Notes: generated from the letters alone by a model not told the origin. Shown: positions 1 through 8,853, counted from the first letter of the stretch. The stretch is DNA of 64,000 nucleotides from Paenibacillus sp. EZ-K15 (GCF_002573715.1 NZ_PDHM01000004.1:141537-205536), one strand, 5' to 3'. Program-made: numbers and translations.

Positions 1-345
1 TTATGTTCGGACCATGAACCTTTCGGCAGAGTCATCATTGAAGCCATGTCACAAGGCACTCCGGTTGTGGGAACCAGAGGCGGTGGTGTACCTGAGATTA
101 TTGATCATGGGGTGAGCGGGTTTATGTATGAAATCGGAAATACAGATGAACTCGCACAGTATATCCGTCAGGTGCTCGATGATAAGGCTGTATGGTCTTT
201 ACTTAGTCAAAATGGGCAGGAAAGAGTAAGGGAGATGTTCTCCATTAAGCAGACATCTCATAACGTGCAACAGATCTATAAGGAGCTATTGGCGAGACCC
301 GGCGTCGAATCGATAGAGCGTCAGCGGGCAAAGGAGATTGTATAA
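1..345 (+). CDS. Glycosyltransferase family 4, C-terminal part (truncated by window edge)
   Basis: The reading frame is open from base 1 and ends at a TAA at 343-345, so only the last 114 residues are visible. The visible part holds the typical GT4 donor-binding region: an EPFGRVIIEAMSQGTPVV stretch (E-x7-E type motif) followed by a GGGVPEII segment that normally contacts the nucleotide-sugar. It probably adds a sugar during exopolysaccharide repeat-unit assembly on the cytoplasmic side of the membrane. The stop shares one base with the ATG of the next glycosyltransferase (TAATG), indicating translational coupling. Donor and acceptor cannot be deduced. Confidence 0.9.
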   Translation, partial: LCSDHEPFGRVIIEAMSQGTPVVGTRGGGVPEIIDHGVSGFMYEIGNTDELAQYIRQVLDDKAVWSLLSQNGQERVREMFSIKQTSHNVQQIYKELLARPGVESIERQRAKEIV

Positions 346-1484
346 TGCGGAATTTGAAAGTGGCTATCGTACATGATTACCTCAATCAGATGGGAGGAGC
401 CGAACGGGTTGTGGCTGTATTCCACAAGATGTTTCCCGATGCTCCAATTTATACGACGATCGTCGATGAGAATAAACTGCTTCCCGAATTGAAGGATGCG
501 GTCATTTATACCACATGGATGCAGCGCATACCTGGGATATTGAGCAAATTCAAACTGTTTTTCTGGCTGTATCCTTTTGCTGTTCGATCCATGAACGTAA
601 AAGGCTACGATCTTATTCTAAGCTCCAGCAGTGCTTATGCGAAAGGTGTGCGGAAGGGAAATCAAAGTATACACGTATGTTATTGCCATGCTCCCATGCG
701 CTTTGCGTGGAATTTTGAAGCCTATATGGATAGCGTGCAAGTGCCGAATCTCGTGAAGCGAATTGCTAAATGGTTCACCTTCCCCCTTCAAGCATGGGAT
801 AAGAACAACTCCAAGCAGGTGGATTACCTTATTGCCAACTCTACCATCGTGAAACAGAGGATCGGGCAATGGTATGGAATAAATGCCTCTATTATATTTC
901 CCCCCGTAGAAATTAGTCGGTTTAGCATCGATGAAGAGAAGCCGGAGGATTATTTCCTCGTTGTCTCCAGAATGGTATCTTACAAAAAAATTGACCTCGC
1001 CGTAGAGGCCTGCACTCGTCTGGGCCGGCGGCTGCTCGTCGTTGGAGATGGACCGGATCGACAGAGGCTTGAGCAGTTAGCAGGTGATACCATTACTTTT
1101 CTCGGCAGAAAAAGTGATGAAGAGGTTGTCCGTTATATGCAGCATTGCCAAGCGCTTATCTTTCCGGGGATTGAGGATTTTGGGATTACACCGCTTGAAG
1201 TGAATGCATGCGGTCGCCCGATCATTGCGTACCGTGAAGGCGGAGCTTTGGACACGGTCGTAGCGGAAAAGACCGGACTCTTTTTCGACAAACAATCGAT
1301 AGACTCGCTTTCCGAAACGATTAGGCGCTTTGACCAATATGATTGGGATTCGGAATGTATTCGGGAGCATGCTGAGAAATTTAGTGAGGATGTATTTGTA
1401 AAACGACTGCAGTCCAGCATCGATGGCCTGATCAGGGCAAGAGAGATTAACGCTAAGCTTATGGAAGTGGAAGGGAGCTATTAA
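345..1484 (+). CDS. Glycosyltransferase family 4
   Basis: A 379-residue protein, a usual GT4 length. The N-terminal GT-B half begins with VAIVHDYLNQMGGAERVV, the glycine-rich acceptor-side loop. The C-terminal half has LVVSRMVSYKKIDLAVEA, a VVGDGPD turn and an EDFGITPLEV motif near residues 275-286, equivalent to the catalytic E-x7-E of retaining GT4 enzymes. No signal peptide is visible, so it is cytoplasmic or membrane-associated. It lies between another GT4 gene and a ManC-like gene. I infer a GDP-mannose-using mannosyltransferase in exopolysaccharide synthesis, but the donor is a guess from context. Confidence 0.9.
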   Translation: MRNLKVAIVHDYLNQMGGAERVVAVFHKMFPDAPIYTTIVDENKLLPELKDAVIYTTWMQRIPGILSKFKLFFWLYPFAVRSMNVKGYDLILSSSSAYAKGVRKGNQSIHVCYCHAPMRFAWNFEAYMDSVQVPNLVKRIAKWFTFPLQAWDKNNSKQVDYLIANSTIVKQRIGQWYGINASIIFPPVEISRFSIDEEKPEDYFLVVSRMVSYKKIDLAVEACTRLGRRLLVVGDGPDRQRLEQLAGDTITFLGRKSDEEVVRYMQHCQALIFPGIEDFGITPLEVNACGRPIIAYREGGALDTVVAEKTGLFFDKQSIDSLSETIRRFDQYDWDSECIREHAEKFSEDVFVKRLQSSIDGLIRAREINAKLMEVEGSY

Positions 1485-1486
1485 TC

Positions 1487-2866
1487 ATGCATATTGTTCT
1501 ATTGTCTGGGGGCAGCGGCAACCGATTATGGCCATTGTCCAATGAGACACGTTCCAAGCAATTTCTGAAGATATTAGACGGGGAGTCAGGACGACGCCAG
1601 TCGATGGTTCAGAGAGTATGGGATCAGTTAGGACAAATGGACCTTCAGCAATCCACGATTGTGGCAACCGGGAAATCCCAGGTAGAACTACTCCAAAATC
1701 AGCTTGGTTATGAGGTGGAAATTATCGTAGAACCGGAACGGAGAGATACTTTTCCGGCGATTGCTTTATCAGCGGGATATTTATATTCCATTAAAGGTAT
1801 CAGCCTCAATGAGGTTGTGATCGTACTTCCGGTTGATCCGTTTGTTGAGGATCATTTCTTCGAGAAGGTAAAGGAATTAGAGGCGTTAATGCTGGAAAGC
1901 GGCGCTGATCTTGGGTTGATGGGGGTATCGCCTGATCATCCATCCTCGAAGTTTGGTTACATCGTCCCTCAGTCGGCATCGAGTTTAGAGAATGGGACGG
2001 AATTCTTCAAGGTGAGTCACTTTGTAGAGAAGCCTGAAAAAGAGCATGCGCTTCGGCTGATAGAACAAACAGCGTTTTGGAACTGCGGCGTGTTCGCTTT
2101 TCGGCTTGAGTATCTCATTCATTATCTGATGGAGCAATCACTTCCTATTCAATATGATGAATTGCTTCAGCAATATCGCCGTATAAACAAAACAAGCTTT
2201 GATTATGCCGTGGTTGAGAAAGCGAAGAATATTGTCGTTATGCCTTATAAAGGAATGTGGAAGGATTTAGGCACTTGGGATGCATTGACCGAAGAAATTC
2301 ATACCCCTTTGATTGGAAAAGGAACCTTAACCGACGATTCCTCCAATACGCATGTCATCAATGAGTTGGATATTCCCATAACGGTCATCGGAGCGCCTAA
2401 TTTAATTGTTGCCGCTAGTCCCGACGGTATTCTGGTCTCTGAGAAGAGCGCCAGTATGAGGATAAAGGAAGTGCTCCAATTCGGGGACCAACGGCCTATG
2501 TATGAAGAGCGCCGCTGGGGACGATATCGCGTGCTGGATTATACCAAGTATCCAAACGGCAATGAAGTGTTAACAAAACGGATATGCATTTTAGAAGGAA
2601 AGAATTTAAGTTACCAATATCATTTGCTGCGCAGCGAAGTATGGACGGTGATATCCGGTCAAGGCGAAATGATATTGGACGGCGACGTTCGGATGATTGG
2701 TAAGGGGGATGTTATCGTCATCTCGGCTGAAGCAAGGCATAGTCTACGCGCTATCACCGATATTGAAATCATTGAGGTGCAAACGGGCAGCGAATTGATT
2801 GAGGACGATATTGTAAGATTGGCGATGAATTGGGATGAAATCAAATTTAGTGTTTTAACTTCATAA
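1487..2866 (+). CDS. manC: Mannose-1-phosphate guanylyltransferase (ManC-like)
   Basis: A 459-residue protein starting two bases after the previous stop. The N-terminus has the nucleotidyltransferase signature LSGGSGNRLWPLSNETRSKQ, and FVEKPEKEHA near residue 180 is the sugar-phosphate-binding KPEK motif. From about residue 340 a cupin domain of the mannose-6-phosphate isomerase type follows (RRWGRYRVLD, then SYQYHLLRSEVWTVISGQGE). The length matches bifunctional or ManC-type enzymes that make GDP-mannose from mannose-1-phosphate and GTP. Its position between glycosyltransferases and UDP-glucose dehydrogenase fits supply of activated sugars for an exopolysaccharide. Whether the cupin half keeps isomerase activity cannot be judged here. 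Confidence 0.88.
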   Translation: MHIVLLSGGSGNRLWPLSNETRSKQFLKILDGESGRRQSMVQRVWDQLGQMDLQQSTIVATGKSQVELLQNQLGYEVEIIVEPERRDTFPAIALSAGYLYSIKGISLNEVVIVLPVDPFVEDHFFEKVKELEALMLESGADLGLMGVSPDHPSSKFGYIVPQSASSLENGTEFFKVSHFVEKPEKEHALRLIEQTAFWNCGVFAFRLEYLIHYLMEQSLPIQYDELLQQYRRINKTSFDYAVVEKAKNIVVMPYKGMWKDLGTWDALTEEIHTPLIGKGTLTDDSSNTHVINELDIPITVIGAPNLIVAASPDGILVSEKSASMRIKEVLQFGDQRPMYEERRWGRYRVLDYTKYPNGNEVLTKRICILEGKNLSYQYHLLRSEVWTVISGQGEMILDGDVRMIGKGDVIVISAEARHSLRAITDIEIIEVQTGSELIEDDIVRLAMNWDEIKFSVLTS

Positions 2867-2903
2867 TGGATATCGAAATCCGCTCTAAGAGGAGTGAAAA
2901 AGG

Positions 2904-4241
2904 ATGAAAATCACGGTCATTGGTACCGGCTACGTTGGCCTGGTCTCAGGCGTATGCTTCTCCGAGCTTGGAAACGAGGTCATCTGCGTAGATAAAATAG
3001 AGGCTAAGATTGAACAGCTTCAACGTGGAGAGATTCCCATTTACGAGCCTGGTCTTCAGTCGTTGATCACCGTTAATAAGGAAGCAGGGAATCTTCGTTT
3101 TACCACCGATTTGATCACTTCAGTCAAGCAATCGGACATCATCATCATCGCGGTGGGAACACCGTCTATGCCGAATGGGCAAGCCAATTTGAGTTATATT
3201 GAGATGGCAGCCCAAGAGATCGGTCAGGCGATGAACGGTTATAAGATTATCGTAACGAAGAGTACCGTTCCGGTAGGAACGAACGAAAAAATCAAAGAAA
3301 TCATTGCACAGCATACACCTGAATCCTTTGATATCGCTTCGGTGCCTGAATTCTTGCGGGAAGGCACGGCGGTTCAAGACACCATGAATCCAGACCGAAT
3401 CATTATTGGAACGGACAGCAAGAGGGCAAAGGAGCAACTGGTTGAGTTGCACAAACCTTTGACGGAAAATATGATCGTAACGGATGTTCGCAGTGCTGAA
3501 ATGATTAAATATGCTTCTAATGCTTTTCTTGCTACAAAGATTTCCTTTATTAATGAAATTGCGAATATATGTGAGCGAGTTGGAGCCGATGTGACGAAAG
3601 TAGCCTATGGTATGGGTTATGACAAGCGCATTGGCTCTTCTTTTCTGAAAGCGGGTATCGGATACGGCGGTTCCTGCTTCCCTAAAGACACACAAGCTCT
3701 TATTCAAATAGCCGGACAGATGGATTACGATTTCAAGCTTCTAAAATCCGTCGTTGAGGTCAATCGAGACCAACGCCTCAACATTATTCGCAAGTTGGGA
3801 GCCTTGATGGGTGATCTAACGGGTAGAACGATTGGGGTTTGGGGATTGGCTTTTAAGCCTGAAACCGACGATGTTCGTGATTCGCCTGCATACGAGATTA
3901 TATCGGAATTGATGGAACGAGGGGCAAAAGTGAAAGCTTACGATCCAGTTGCGACGGATAATTTCAAGAGAAATTATGATATTGCCGGAGTTACTTACTG
4001 CCGAAATGCCCGGGAAGCAGTTTGGCAAGCGGATGCACTTTGTATTTTAACGGAATGGAATGAATTCCAGCAGGTTCCGTTATCCGATATCGAGAGTTGG
4101 TTGAAATCGCCGTACCTGATCGATGGTCGTAATATATACGATGAGGAACAATTGGCAAAGACGAAGCTTGTCTATTACTCGATCGGTCGGCCAGGAATGA
4201 ATAAAGGCGTAAGAGAGCAAGTCCCTGCACTCTTGCTATGA
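2904..4241 (+). CDS. ugd: UDP-glucose 6-dehydrogenase
   Basis: A 445-residue protein with the full UDP-glucose/GDP-mannose dehydrogenase architecture. The Rossmann NAD motif GTGYVGLVSG is at residues 7-16, SVPEFLREGTAV lies mid-protein, and the catalytic cysteine sits in GYGGSCFPKD near residue 258. A C-terminal UDP-binding domain begins about residue 310 (GVWGLAFKPETDDVRDSPA). It oxidises UDP-glucose to UDP-glucuronate using two NAD. A GAGG site precedes the ATG. The last four bases overlap the next start (ATGA), so the following nucleotidyltransferase-like gene is in the same operon. With the ManC-like gene it suggests an acidic, mannose- and glucuronate-containing polymer (inference). Confidence 0.95.
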   Translation: MKITVIGTGYVGLVSGVCFSELGNEVICVDKIEAKIEQLQRGEIPIYEPGLQSLITVNKEAGNLRFTTDLITSVKQSDIIIIAVGTPSMPNGQANLSYIEMAAQEIGQAMNGYKIIVTKSTVPVGTNEKIKEIIAQHTPESFDIASVPEFLREGTAVQDTMNPDRIIIGTDSKRAKEQLVELHKPLTENMIVTDVRSAEMIKYASNAFLATKISFINEIANICERVGADVTKVAYGMGYDKRIGSSFLKAGIGYGGSCFPKDTQALIQIAGQMDYDFKLLKSVVEVNRDQRLNIIRKLGALMGDLTGRTIGVWGLAFKPETDDVRDSPAYEIISELMERGAKVKAYDPVATDNFKRNYDIAGVTYCRNAREAVWQADALCILTEWNEFQQVPLSDIESWLKSPYLIDGRNIYDEEQLAKTKLVYYSIGRPGMNKGVREQVPALLL

Positions 4242-5437
4242 TCAATTTTTTTGGGGTGGATACCTTGATTATTGAAGATACCGTTAAGCTGGACCTGAGT
4301 GATATCTCCAAAGAGCTGTCTTTTTTACTCTATCTTCTCCGTAATAACACGCATGAAGAAATTCTCATAAAGCGATATGCATCGGATATCGATTGGGATA
4401 TGTTCATGAAACTCGCGCTGCACCACCGAGTTTATCCGCTTGTATATCTGCGACTTAAAGGGGTGGATGCATCCCTCATTCCATCCGAGGTTATGGCGTC
4501 TCTCCAGCAGCATTATCATAATAACGTGATGAAAATGCTGCATTTAAGCAGGGAAATGAGCCAGCTTTGTGAGGCGCTCAAGGATACTGGGGTGCGTACA
4601 CTTTTGCTTAAAGGCCCTATACTAGCTACGCAGCTCTATGGGGATCTGGCACACAGGACTTCGAAGGATTTGGATATCTTGGTGGATGCGGATGACGTGG
4701 AAAGAGTTGAACGGGTGCTGGTACAGCTTGGGTACGAATTGCAGGATGAACGTATCTTGGGAAATTGGAAGAAAACAAGCCATCATTTGTCCTACGAGCA
4801 TAAGAAGCATTTGGCGCAGATCGAAGTTCACTGGCGTCTGAATCCTCATTATAACAAGTCATTTTCCTTTGATTTATTGTGGGAGCGCAGGAATGATGTG
4901 ATGCTGTCCCATCAGATTTATCATTATCTGGGCAATGAGGATTTGCTAAACTATCTGGCCGACCATGGCGCTAGGCATGGTTGGTTCCGGCTGCGTTGGC
5001 TGATGGATATTGCAAGGCTGCTTCCCATGATAAACAGCAACGATATGAATGCCCACTTTGAGCGATATGGGGGACAGCAATATGTAGGGCAGGCTCTCAT
5101 TCTTCTATCACGACTGTTCTCAACCGACATTCCGAACGATTTGACTGTATTGACGATGAACTCCAAAGCCCATCGCCTTGCACAAGGCGCACTCTACTAT
5201 ATTAAAAGGATCGTCAAATTAAACCCGGTGCCGGAGAAAAGCGTGGCATGGCGTTATAACCGTTACCTTTTCTCGCTAATGACGGGAAAACAGAAAGTTT
5301 TGTATATATGGAATAAGTTTCTGCCCAATTCGCGGGACGCTTCGGTACTGCCATTACCCAAATCATTGCATTTTCTGTATTATCCGCTCCGGCCATTTCT
5401 CTGGTTCTGGCGGCGTATGAAACAACCGTCGATTTAA
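4238..5437 (+). CDS. Nucleotidyltransferase family protein (NTP_transf_5-like)
   Basis: A 399-residue protein with no signal peptide. Around residues 125-148 it has LLLKGPILATQLYGDLAHR followed by SKDLDILVD, the D-x-D metal-binding pattern of the minimal nucleotidyltransferase fold. The rest is helical and rich in H and R (EVHWRLNPHYNKSF; DHGARHGWFRLRWLMDIARL). Proteins of this family are often encoded beside lasso-peptide B1/B2 genes in Paenibacillus, and that is the arrangement here. Its substrate is unknown; modification of a peptide or sugar by nucleotide or phosphate transfer is possible. It overlaps ugd by four bases, joining the polysaccharide and peptide-type modules in one transcript. 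Confidence 0.8.
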   Translation: MINFFGVDTLIIEDTVKLDLSDISKELSFLLYLLRNNTHEEILIKRYASDIDWDMFMKLALHHRVYPLVYLRLKGVDASLIPSEVMASLQQHYHNNVMKMLHLSREMSQLCEALKDTGVRTLLLKGPILATQLYGDLAHRTSKDLDILVDADDVERVERVLVQLGYELQDERILGNWKKTSHHLSYEHKKHLAQIEVHWRLNPHYNKSFSFDLLWERRNDVMLSHQIYHYLGNEDLLNYLADHGARHGWFRLRWLMDIARLLPMINSNDMNAHFERYGGQQYVGQALILLSRLFSTDIPNDLTVLTMNSKAHRLAQGALYYIKRIVKLNPVPEKSVAWRYNRYLFSLMTGKQKVLYIWNKFLPNSRDASVLPLPKSLHFLYYPLRPFLWFWRRMKQPSI

Positions 5438-5551
5438 GATACATCATCGCTTTTATCATTGGATCACAATAACAATCCATTTTGTAGAAGCGGGTACCAT
5501 CAGAATATTCTCAGGCCAGCTTATATAGTTGAAAAAAAGGGGGTTCTATCC

Positions 5552-5842
5552 ATGACTACTGAATTAATCACGACAGACGCTCTTGTTGTACAATCCGAAG
5601 GTTTCCTGGTCAGTGATATGGATGGCGAGAAGGTCATGCTGAGCATCGAAAACGGCAAGTATTATAATCTAGGACGGATTGGCGGGCGGATATGGGAACT
5701 TATTTCGTCTCCCGTCACGATCTCCAATATGGTGGATCAATTGGTATTGGAGTATGAGATCGAGCCGGAGCTCTGTGAGCAGCAGGTACGATTATTCCTC
5801 AAGCAGTTAGCCACAGAAGGCCTTGTTCAGGTGGATAAATAG
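5552..5842 (+). CDS. PqqD-like lasso peptide B1 protein (leader recognition element)
   Basis: A 96-residue winged-helix protein of the PqqD/RRE type. Visible marks are DMDGEKVMLSIENGKYYNL, the beta-hairpin used for leader binding, and GRIGGRIWELISSPVTISNM, followed by a helical half ending LKQLATEGLVQVDK. In lasso peptide systems B1 binds the precursor leader and presents it to the B2 protease. The ATG at 5552 was chosen because an AAGGGGG site lies eight bases upstream; an in-frame TTG at 5459 has no such site. The B2 start follows two bases after the stop. No precursor gene is found in the 114-base gap before it. Confidence 0.88.
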   Translation: MTTELITTDALVVQSEGFLVSDMDGEKVMLSIENGKYYNLGRIGGRIWELISSPVTISNMVDQLVLEYEIEPELCEQQVRLFLKQLATEGLVQVDK

Positions 5843-5844
5843 CA

Positions 5845-6348
5845 ATGAGTCTGTACCGGAAAGCACGCCGATTTATGTCTTTTCCTGTAAGCATGAAGCT
5901 TATGTTGGCAGAAGCTTATGTTTATCTGGCCTGGGGAAGGGTGTTTAAGCTGTTTCCTTTTCAAAAGGTATCTCCGTCTCTGGGAGAACCTATGAAGGAG
6001 ACGCCGTATGTAGGCTATACGGAGGAGGAGCTTTCGCTTGTCCGCCAAATCTCCAGAGCCGTTCATACCATGAGCCGTATCACATGGTGGGAAAGCCAGT
6101 GCCTGGTTAAAGCCGTCGCGGCGATGAAGATGCTGGAGCGAAGAGGGATTCCGAGTACGCTTTATCTGGGAAGCGGTCGTGACGACAAGGGAATGATGGT
6201 TGCCCATGCCTGGCTCCGCTGCGGCTCTTATATTGTAACGGGAAGAGAAGGGCATGAAAGGTATGCCGTTGTCGGGATATTCGGTAAGGATATGGGGGCC
6301 GAAGGCTTGAACTTGAAGCGGTCATCCGATAAGGAGTTTTTACATTGA
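5845..6348 (+). CDS. Lasso peptide B2-type transglutaminase-like cysteine protease
   Basis: A 167-residue protein with the B2 signature. WWESQCLVKAVAAMKMLERR carries the predicted nucleophile Cys86, and MMVAHAWLRCG carries His121, followed by a VTGREGHERYAVVG strand. In lasso systems B2 cleaves the leader from the precursor before ring closure. An N-terminal amphipathic segment (SLYRKARRFMSFP) is typical. It is between the B1 gene, two bases upstream, and an ABC exporter that it overlaps by four bases. An acidic third catalytic residue could not be assigned with confidence. Without a cyclase in view the final product need not be a lasso peptide. Confidence 0.88.
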   Translation: MSLYRKARRFMSFPVSMKLMLAEAYVYLAWGRVFKLFPFQKVSPSLGEPMKETPYVGYTEEELSLVRQISRAVHTMSRITWWESQCLVKAVAAMKMLERRGIPSTLYLGSGRDDKGMMVAHAWLRCGSYIVTGREGHERYAVVGIFGKDMGAEGLNLKRSSDKEFLH

Positions 6349-8150
6349 AGGATCTCTTTTATTTTATCCGTAAAATGCATGGGATGGCCGGGTTTAAGCT
6401 CTACCTCAATATGGGTATGATCCTGTTCATCAGTGTTCTGGACGGCATCGGCATCTATTTGATCGTCCCCCTGCTCGGTGTCATTGGCGTATTCCAGACC
6501 GATTTGAGCGGGGTGCCGCTTGTCTCAACCTTGATGGACCTGGCTGGTTCATGGTCATTGCAGCTCAATTTGCCGATGGTGCTGGCCCTCTATGTTGTGA
6601 TTGTGGGCGGGCAAGCCTTGCTGCAGCGCAGCCAGAGCCTATTGAATGCAAAAATATTGCAGCGATTAATTCGTAAACTGCGTATGGAAACATATCAGGG
6701 GTTGCTGCATGCCAAGTGGGAGTTCTTCCTGCGTCACCGCAAGTCGGATTTCAACCATGTCATGACCAATGAACTCGGGCGCGTGAATCAAGGCACGTTT
6801 CTGTTCTTGCAGATGGTTTCGTCTTTCTTGTTCACGATCATTCAGATTGGGCTTGCCCTATGGCTTGCCCCGATGCTGACCCTCATCGTTCTGATGAGCG
6901 GTGGGCTCCTTGCCCTGTTTGGACGGAGATTCATCCGGCGGTCGAAGCGGATTGGCGAGCAGACGACGGAGCTTTCGAAATATTATTTTGCGGGCATCAG
7001 CGAACATTTCAACGGCATCAAGGATATCAAGAGCAACCGGTTGGAGCCATTTCATATGAACTGGTTTGACAGGCTGTCGCGAAAAATGGAGCATAACTTT
7101 ATCCAATTTGGCAAAATCAATTCCTTGTCCCAGCTGATCTATCGACTCTCGTCTGTATTGCTGGTTGCCGGATTTGTGTATTTGGCGCTGGAAGTGCTGC
7201 GTACGCCTGCTGAACAGCTGCTGATGATCGTTCTTATCTTTTCGCGCCTATGGCCTAGATTTATCAGCATTCAATCGAGCACGGAGCAGCTCGTGTCGAA
7301 TTTTCCGGCCTTCCGAGCGATACGCGAGCTGCAAGCGGAATACGAGAAAGACAGGGAGATCGCCGGTTCGGTTCCGATGACAGGTGGCGAGCGACTTCAG
7401 CTGCAGCATGGAATCGATTGTACTCATGTGGACTATCGGTACGATACCTCTGCCCCCGTCTATGCTTTGCGAGATATCGACCTACATATTCCTGCCAATC
7501 GCATGACGGCCATCGTCGGCAAATCAGGGGCGGGCAAGAGCACCCTGATCGATCTTCTTATGGGGCTGATCCAGCCGGAGAGCGGGCAAGTTCTTGTGGA
7601 CGGCGTGTCCATGGAAGACGAACGTCAGTTGATGTCGCTCCGAGGGAGTATCGGATATGTGGCGCAGGATCCTTTTCTCTTCAATGAGAGCATCCGGGAT
7701 AATCTGAAGCTGGTTGCTCCCGATGCCTCGGATAACGAGCTGTGGGAAGCGCTGAGGTTTTCAGCCTCCGATGAATTCGTGCACGGACTTCCGCTAGGCC
7801 TCGACACCGTCATTGGTGACCGCGGTATCCGCCTGTCCGGGGGAGAACGTCAGCGGATTGTGCTGGCAAGAGCTATCTTGAAAAAGCCTTCGATTCTGGT
7901 GTTGGACGAAGCGACAAGCGCGCTCGACAGTGAGAACGAGCAGCGGATACAGGAAGCGTTGGAACAGCTGAAAGGGAGCATGACGATCATCGTGATCGCC
8001 CACCGGCTTTCTACTATTCGCCATGCCGATCAGGTCATCGTGATGGAGCAAGGGCGGATTATCCAGCAGGGGGGTTATCAGCAGCTGTCCCAGGATCACA
8101 AAGGCACTTTCCGGCAGCTGCTCAGTTATCAGACAGGTGCACAGATGTAA
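6345..8150 (+). CDS. ABC exporter, fused permease and ATPase (lasso peptide D-type)
   Basis: A 601-residue half-transporter. The first ~320 residues contain about six hydrophobic segments of an ABC exporter permease domain. The ATPase part has Walker A GKSGAGKST near residue 392, the signature LSGGERQR near 496, Walker B ILVLDEATSALD near 517-528 and the H-loop IAHRLST near 552. It should act as a homodimer exporting a peptide or lipid-linked product. It starts within the B2 gene (ATG overlapping the end) and is the last gene of the operon, followed by a strong terminator. The substrate is inferred from the neighbouring B1/B2 genes; an exopolysaccharide intermediate is an alternative. Confidence 0.9.
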   Translation: MKDLFYFIRKMHGMAGFKLYLNMGMILFISVLDGIGIYLIVPLLGVIGVFQTDLSGVPLVSTLMDLAGSWSLQLNLPMVLALYVVIVGGQALLQRSQSLLNAKILQRLIRKLRMETYQGLLHAKWEFFLRHRKSDFNHVMTNELGRVNQGTFLFLQMVSSFLFTIIQIGLALWLAPMLTLIVLMSGGLLALFGRRFIRRSKRIGEQTTELSKYYFAGISEHFNGIKDIKSNRLEPFHMNWFDRLSRKMEHNFIQFGKINSLSQLIYRLSSVLLVAGFVYLALEVLRTPAEQLLMIVLIFSRLWPRFISIQSSTEQLVSNFPAFRAIRELQAEYEKDREIAGSVPMTGGERLQLQHGIDCTHVDYRYDTSAPVYALRDIDLHIPANRMTAIVGKSGAGKSTLIDLLMGLIQPESGQVLVDGVSMEDERQLMSLRGSIGYVAQDPFLFNESIRDNLKLVAPDASDNELWEALRFSASDEFVHGLPLGLDTVIGDRGIRLSGGERQRIVLARAILKKPSILVLDEATSALDSENEQRIQEALEQLKGSMTIIVIAHRLSTIRHADQVIVMEQGRIIQQGGYQQLSQDHKGTFRQLLSYQTGAQM

Positions 8151-8213
8151 CCATTGATTGGATCGCTTAACACTGCTGTATACGCAAGACGTGTTGATTA
8201 AAGCTGTAACCCT

Positions 8214-8256
8214 ACGGCCATTTCCCGGTATTTTACCGGGAAATGGCCGTTTTTTT
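8214..8256 (+). terminator. Rho-independent terminator of the exopolysaccharide/peptide operon
   Basis: A perfect 17-bp inverted repeat (8214-8230 with 8234-8250) around a three-base loop is followed by seven T. It closes the operon ending with the ABC exporter. Confidence 0.95.
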
Positions 8257-8387
8257 GCGGAAGCATTTCTTTAGCTAGCAGATTATACTTACACCAGGCC
8301 TCCTTATCAACATCCCCTTTACTGGCCATTTGTTTACATTCAGCTTACCCATGTCTTTTTATGAATTGTACTCAAGAAATAAGACGT

Positions 8388-8416
8388 TTGCTATTTTGGA
8401 ACGGTTGGGGTATAAT
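8388..8416 (+). promoter_or_regulatory. SigmaA-type promoter for the cold shock gene
   Basis: TTGCTA at 8388-8393 and TATAAT at 8411-8416 are separated by 17 bases. This places a transcript start near 8423, giving a leader of roughly 130 bases before the cold shock ATG. The rest of the gap from 8257 to 8387 shows nothing I can assign. Confidence 0.7.
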
Positions 8417-8441
8417 AAGTTCATTGGGATTTTGACCTGAG

Positions 8442-8510
8442 ATTCACATATTGCAGAGGGTTATAATTTTGATCAGGAACCTTGTGCAATATGTGAATTT
8501 TTTGTTTTTT
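8442..8510 (+). promoter_or_regulatory. Terminator-like hairpin in the cold shock gene leader
   Basis: A perfect 14-bp inverted repeat (ATTCACATATTGCA at 8442-8455 with its complement at 8485-8498) encloses a 29-base loop and runs into TTTTTGTTTTTT. It sits between the promoter and the ribosome binding site of the cold shock gene. Only about 30 bases remain before the ribosome binding site, with no room for another promoter. It is therefore an attenuator candidate, or the 3' end of a short RNA of about 85 bases. Confidence 0.7.
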
Positions 8511-8552
8511 AACCAAAAATGAGAAAATCATATAAATTTAGGAGGTGTTTCT

Positions 8553-8753
8553 ATGCAAACAGGAACAGTGAAATGGTTTAACGCAGAAAAAGGCTTTGGT
8601 TTCATCGAGGTTGAAGGTGGCGAAGACGTATTCGTACACTTTAGTGCAATCACAGGTGACGGCTTCAAGTCGCTTGATGAAGGACAACGTGTTGAATTTA
8701 ACGTAGTTCAAGGCAACCGCGGACAGCAAGCCGAGAACGTTGTAAAACTGTAG
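8553..8753 (+). CDS. Cold shock protein, single CSD
   Basis: A 66-residue protein made only of a cold shock domain. It carries the RNP1-type motif [18 protein letters not shown] and the start [14 protein letters not shown]. It binds single-stranded RNA/DNA and acts as an RNA chaperone in the cytoplasm. TTTAGGAGG lies close upstream of the ATG. The gene has a long leader with a terminator-like hairpin and its own terminator, so it is a monocistronic unit. Paralogue naming (cspB, cspC or cspD) cannot be settled from the sequence alone. Confidence 0.97.
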   Translation: MQTGTVKWFNAEKGFGFIEVEGGEDVFVHFSAITGDGFKSLDEGQRVEFNVVQGNRGQQAENVVKL

Positions 8754-8767
8754 ATTTTTGAAAAGAT

Positions 8768-8796
8768 CCCCAAACGTACCGTTTGGGGTTTTTTTT
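8768..8796 (+). terminator. Terminator after the cold shock gene
   Basis: CCCCAAAC at 8768-8775 pairs with GTTTGGGG at 8781-8788 and is followed by eight T. Confidence 0.95.
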
Positions 8797-8853
8797 ATAA
8801 TAGAGCTCAAAACAGCATGAAGGCGTTAAAAATGTAGCTAAGGGGGAAGTTCA

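Noticed and set aside
5459..5551. Upstream TTG start extending the B1 protein, or a lasso precursor in the same gap
   Set aside because: No ribosome binding site before the TTG, whereas AAGGGGG precedes the ATG at 5552. None of the frames in the gap encodes a precursor-like leader with the usual Tyr-Pro-Leu and Thr-x-Gly pattern.
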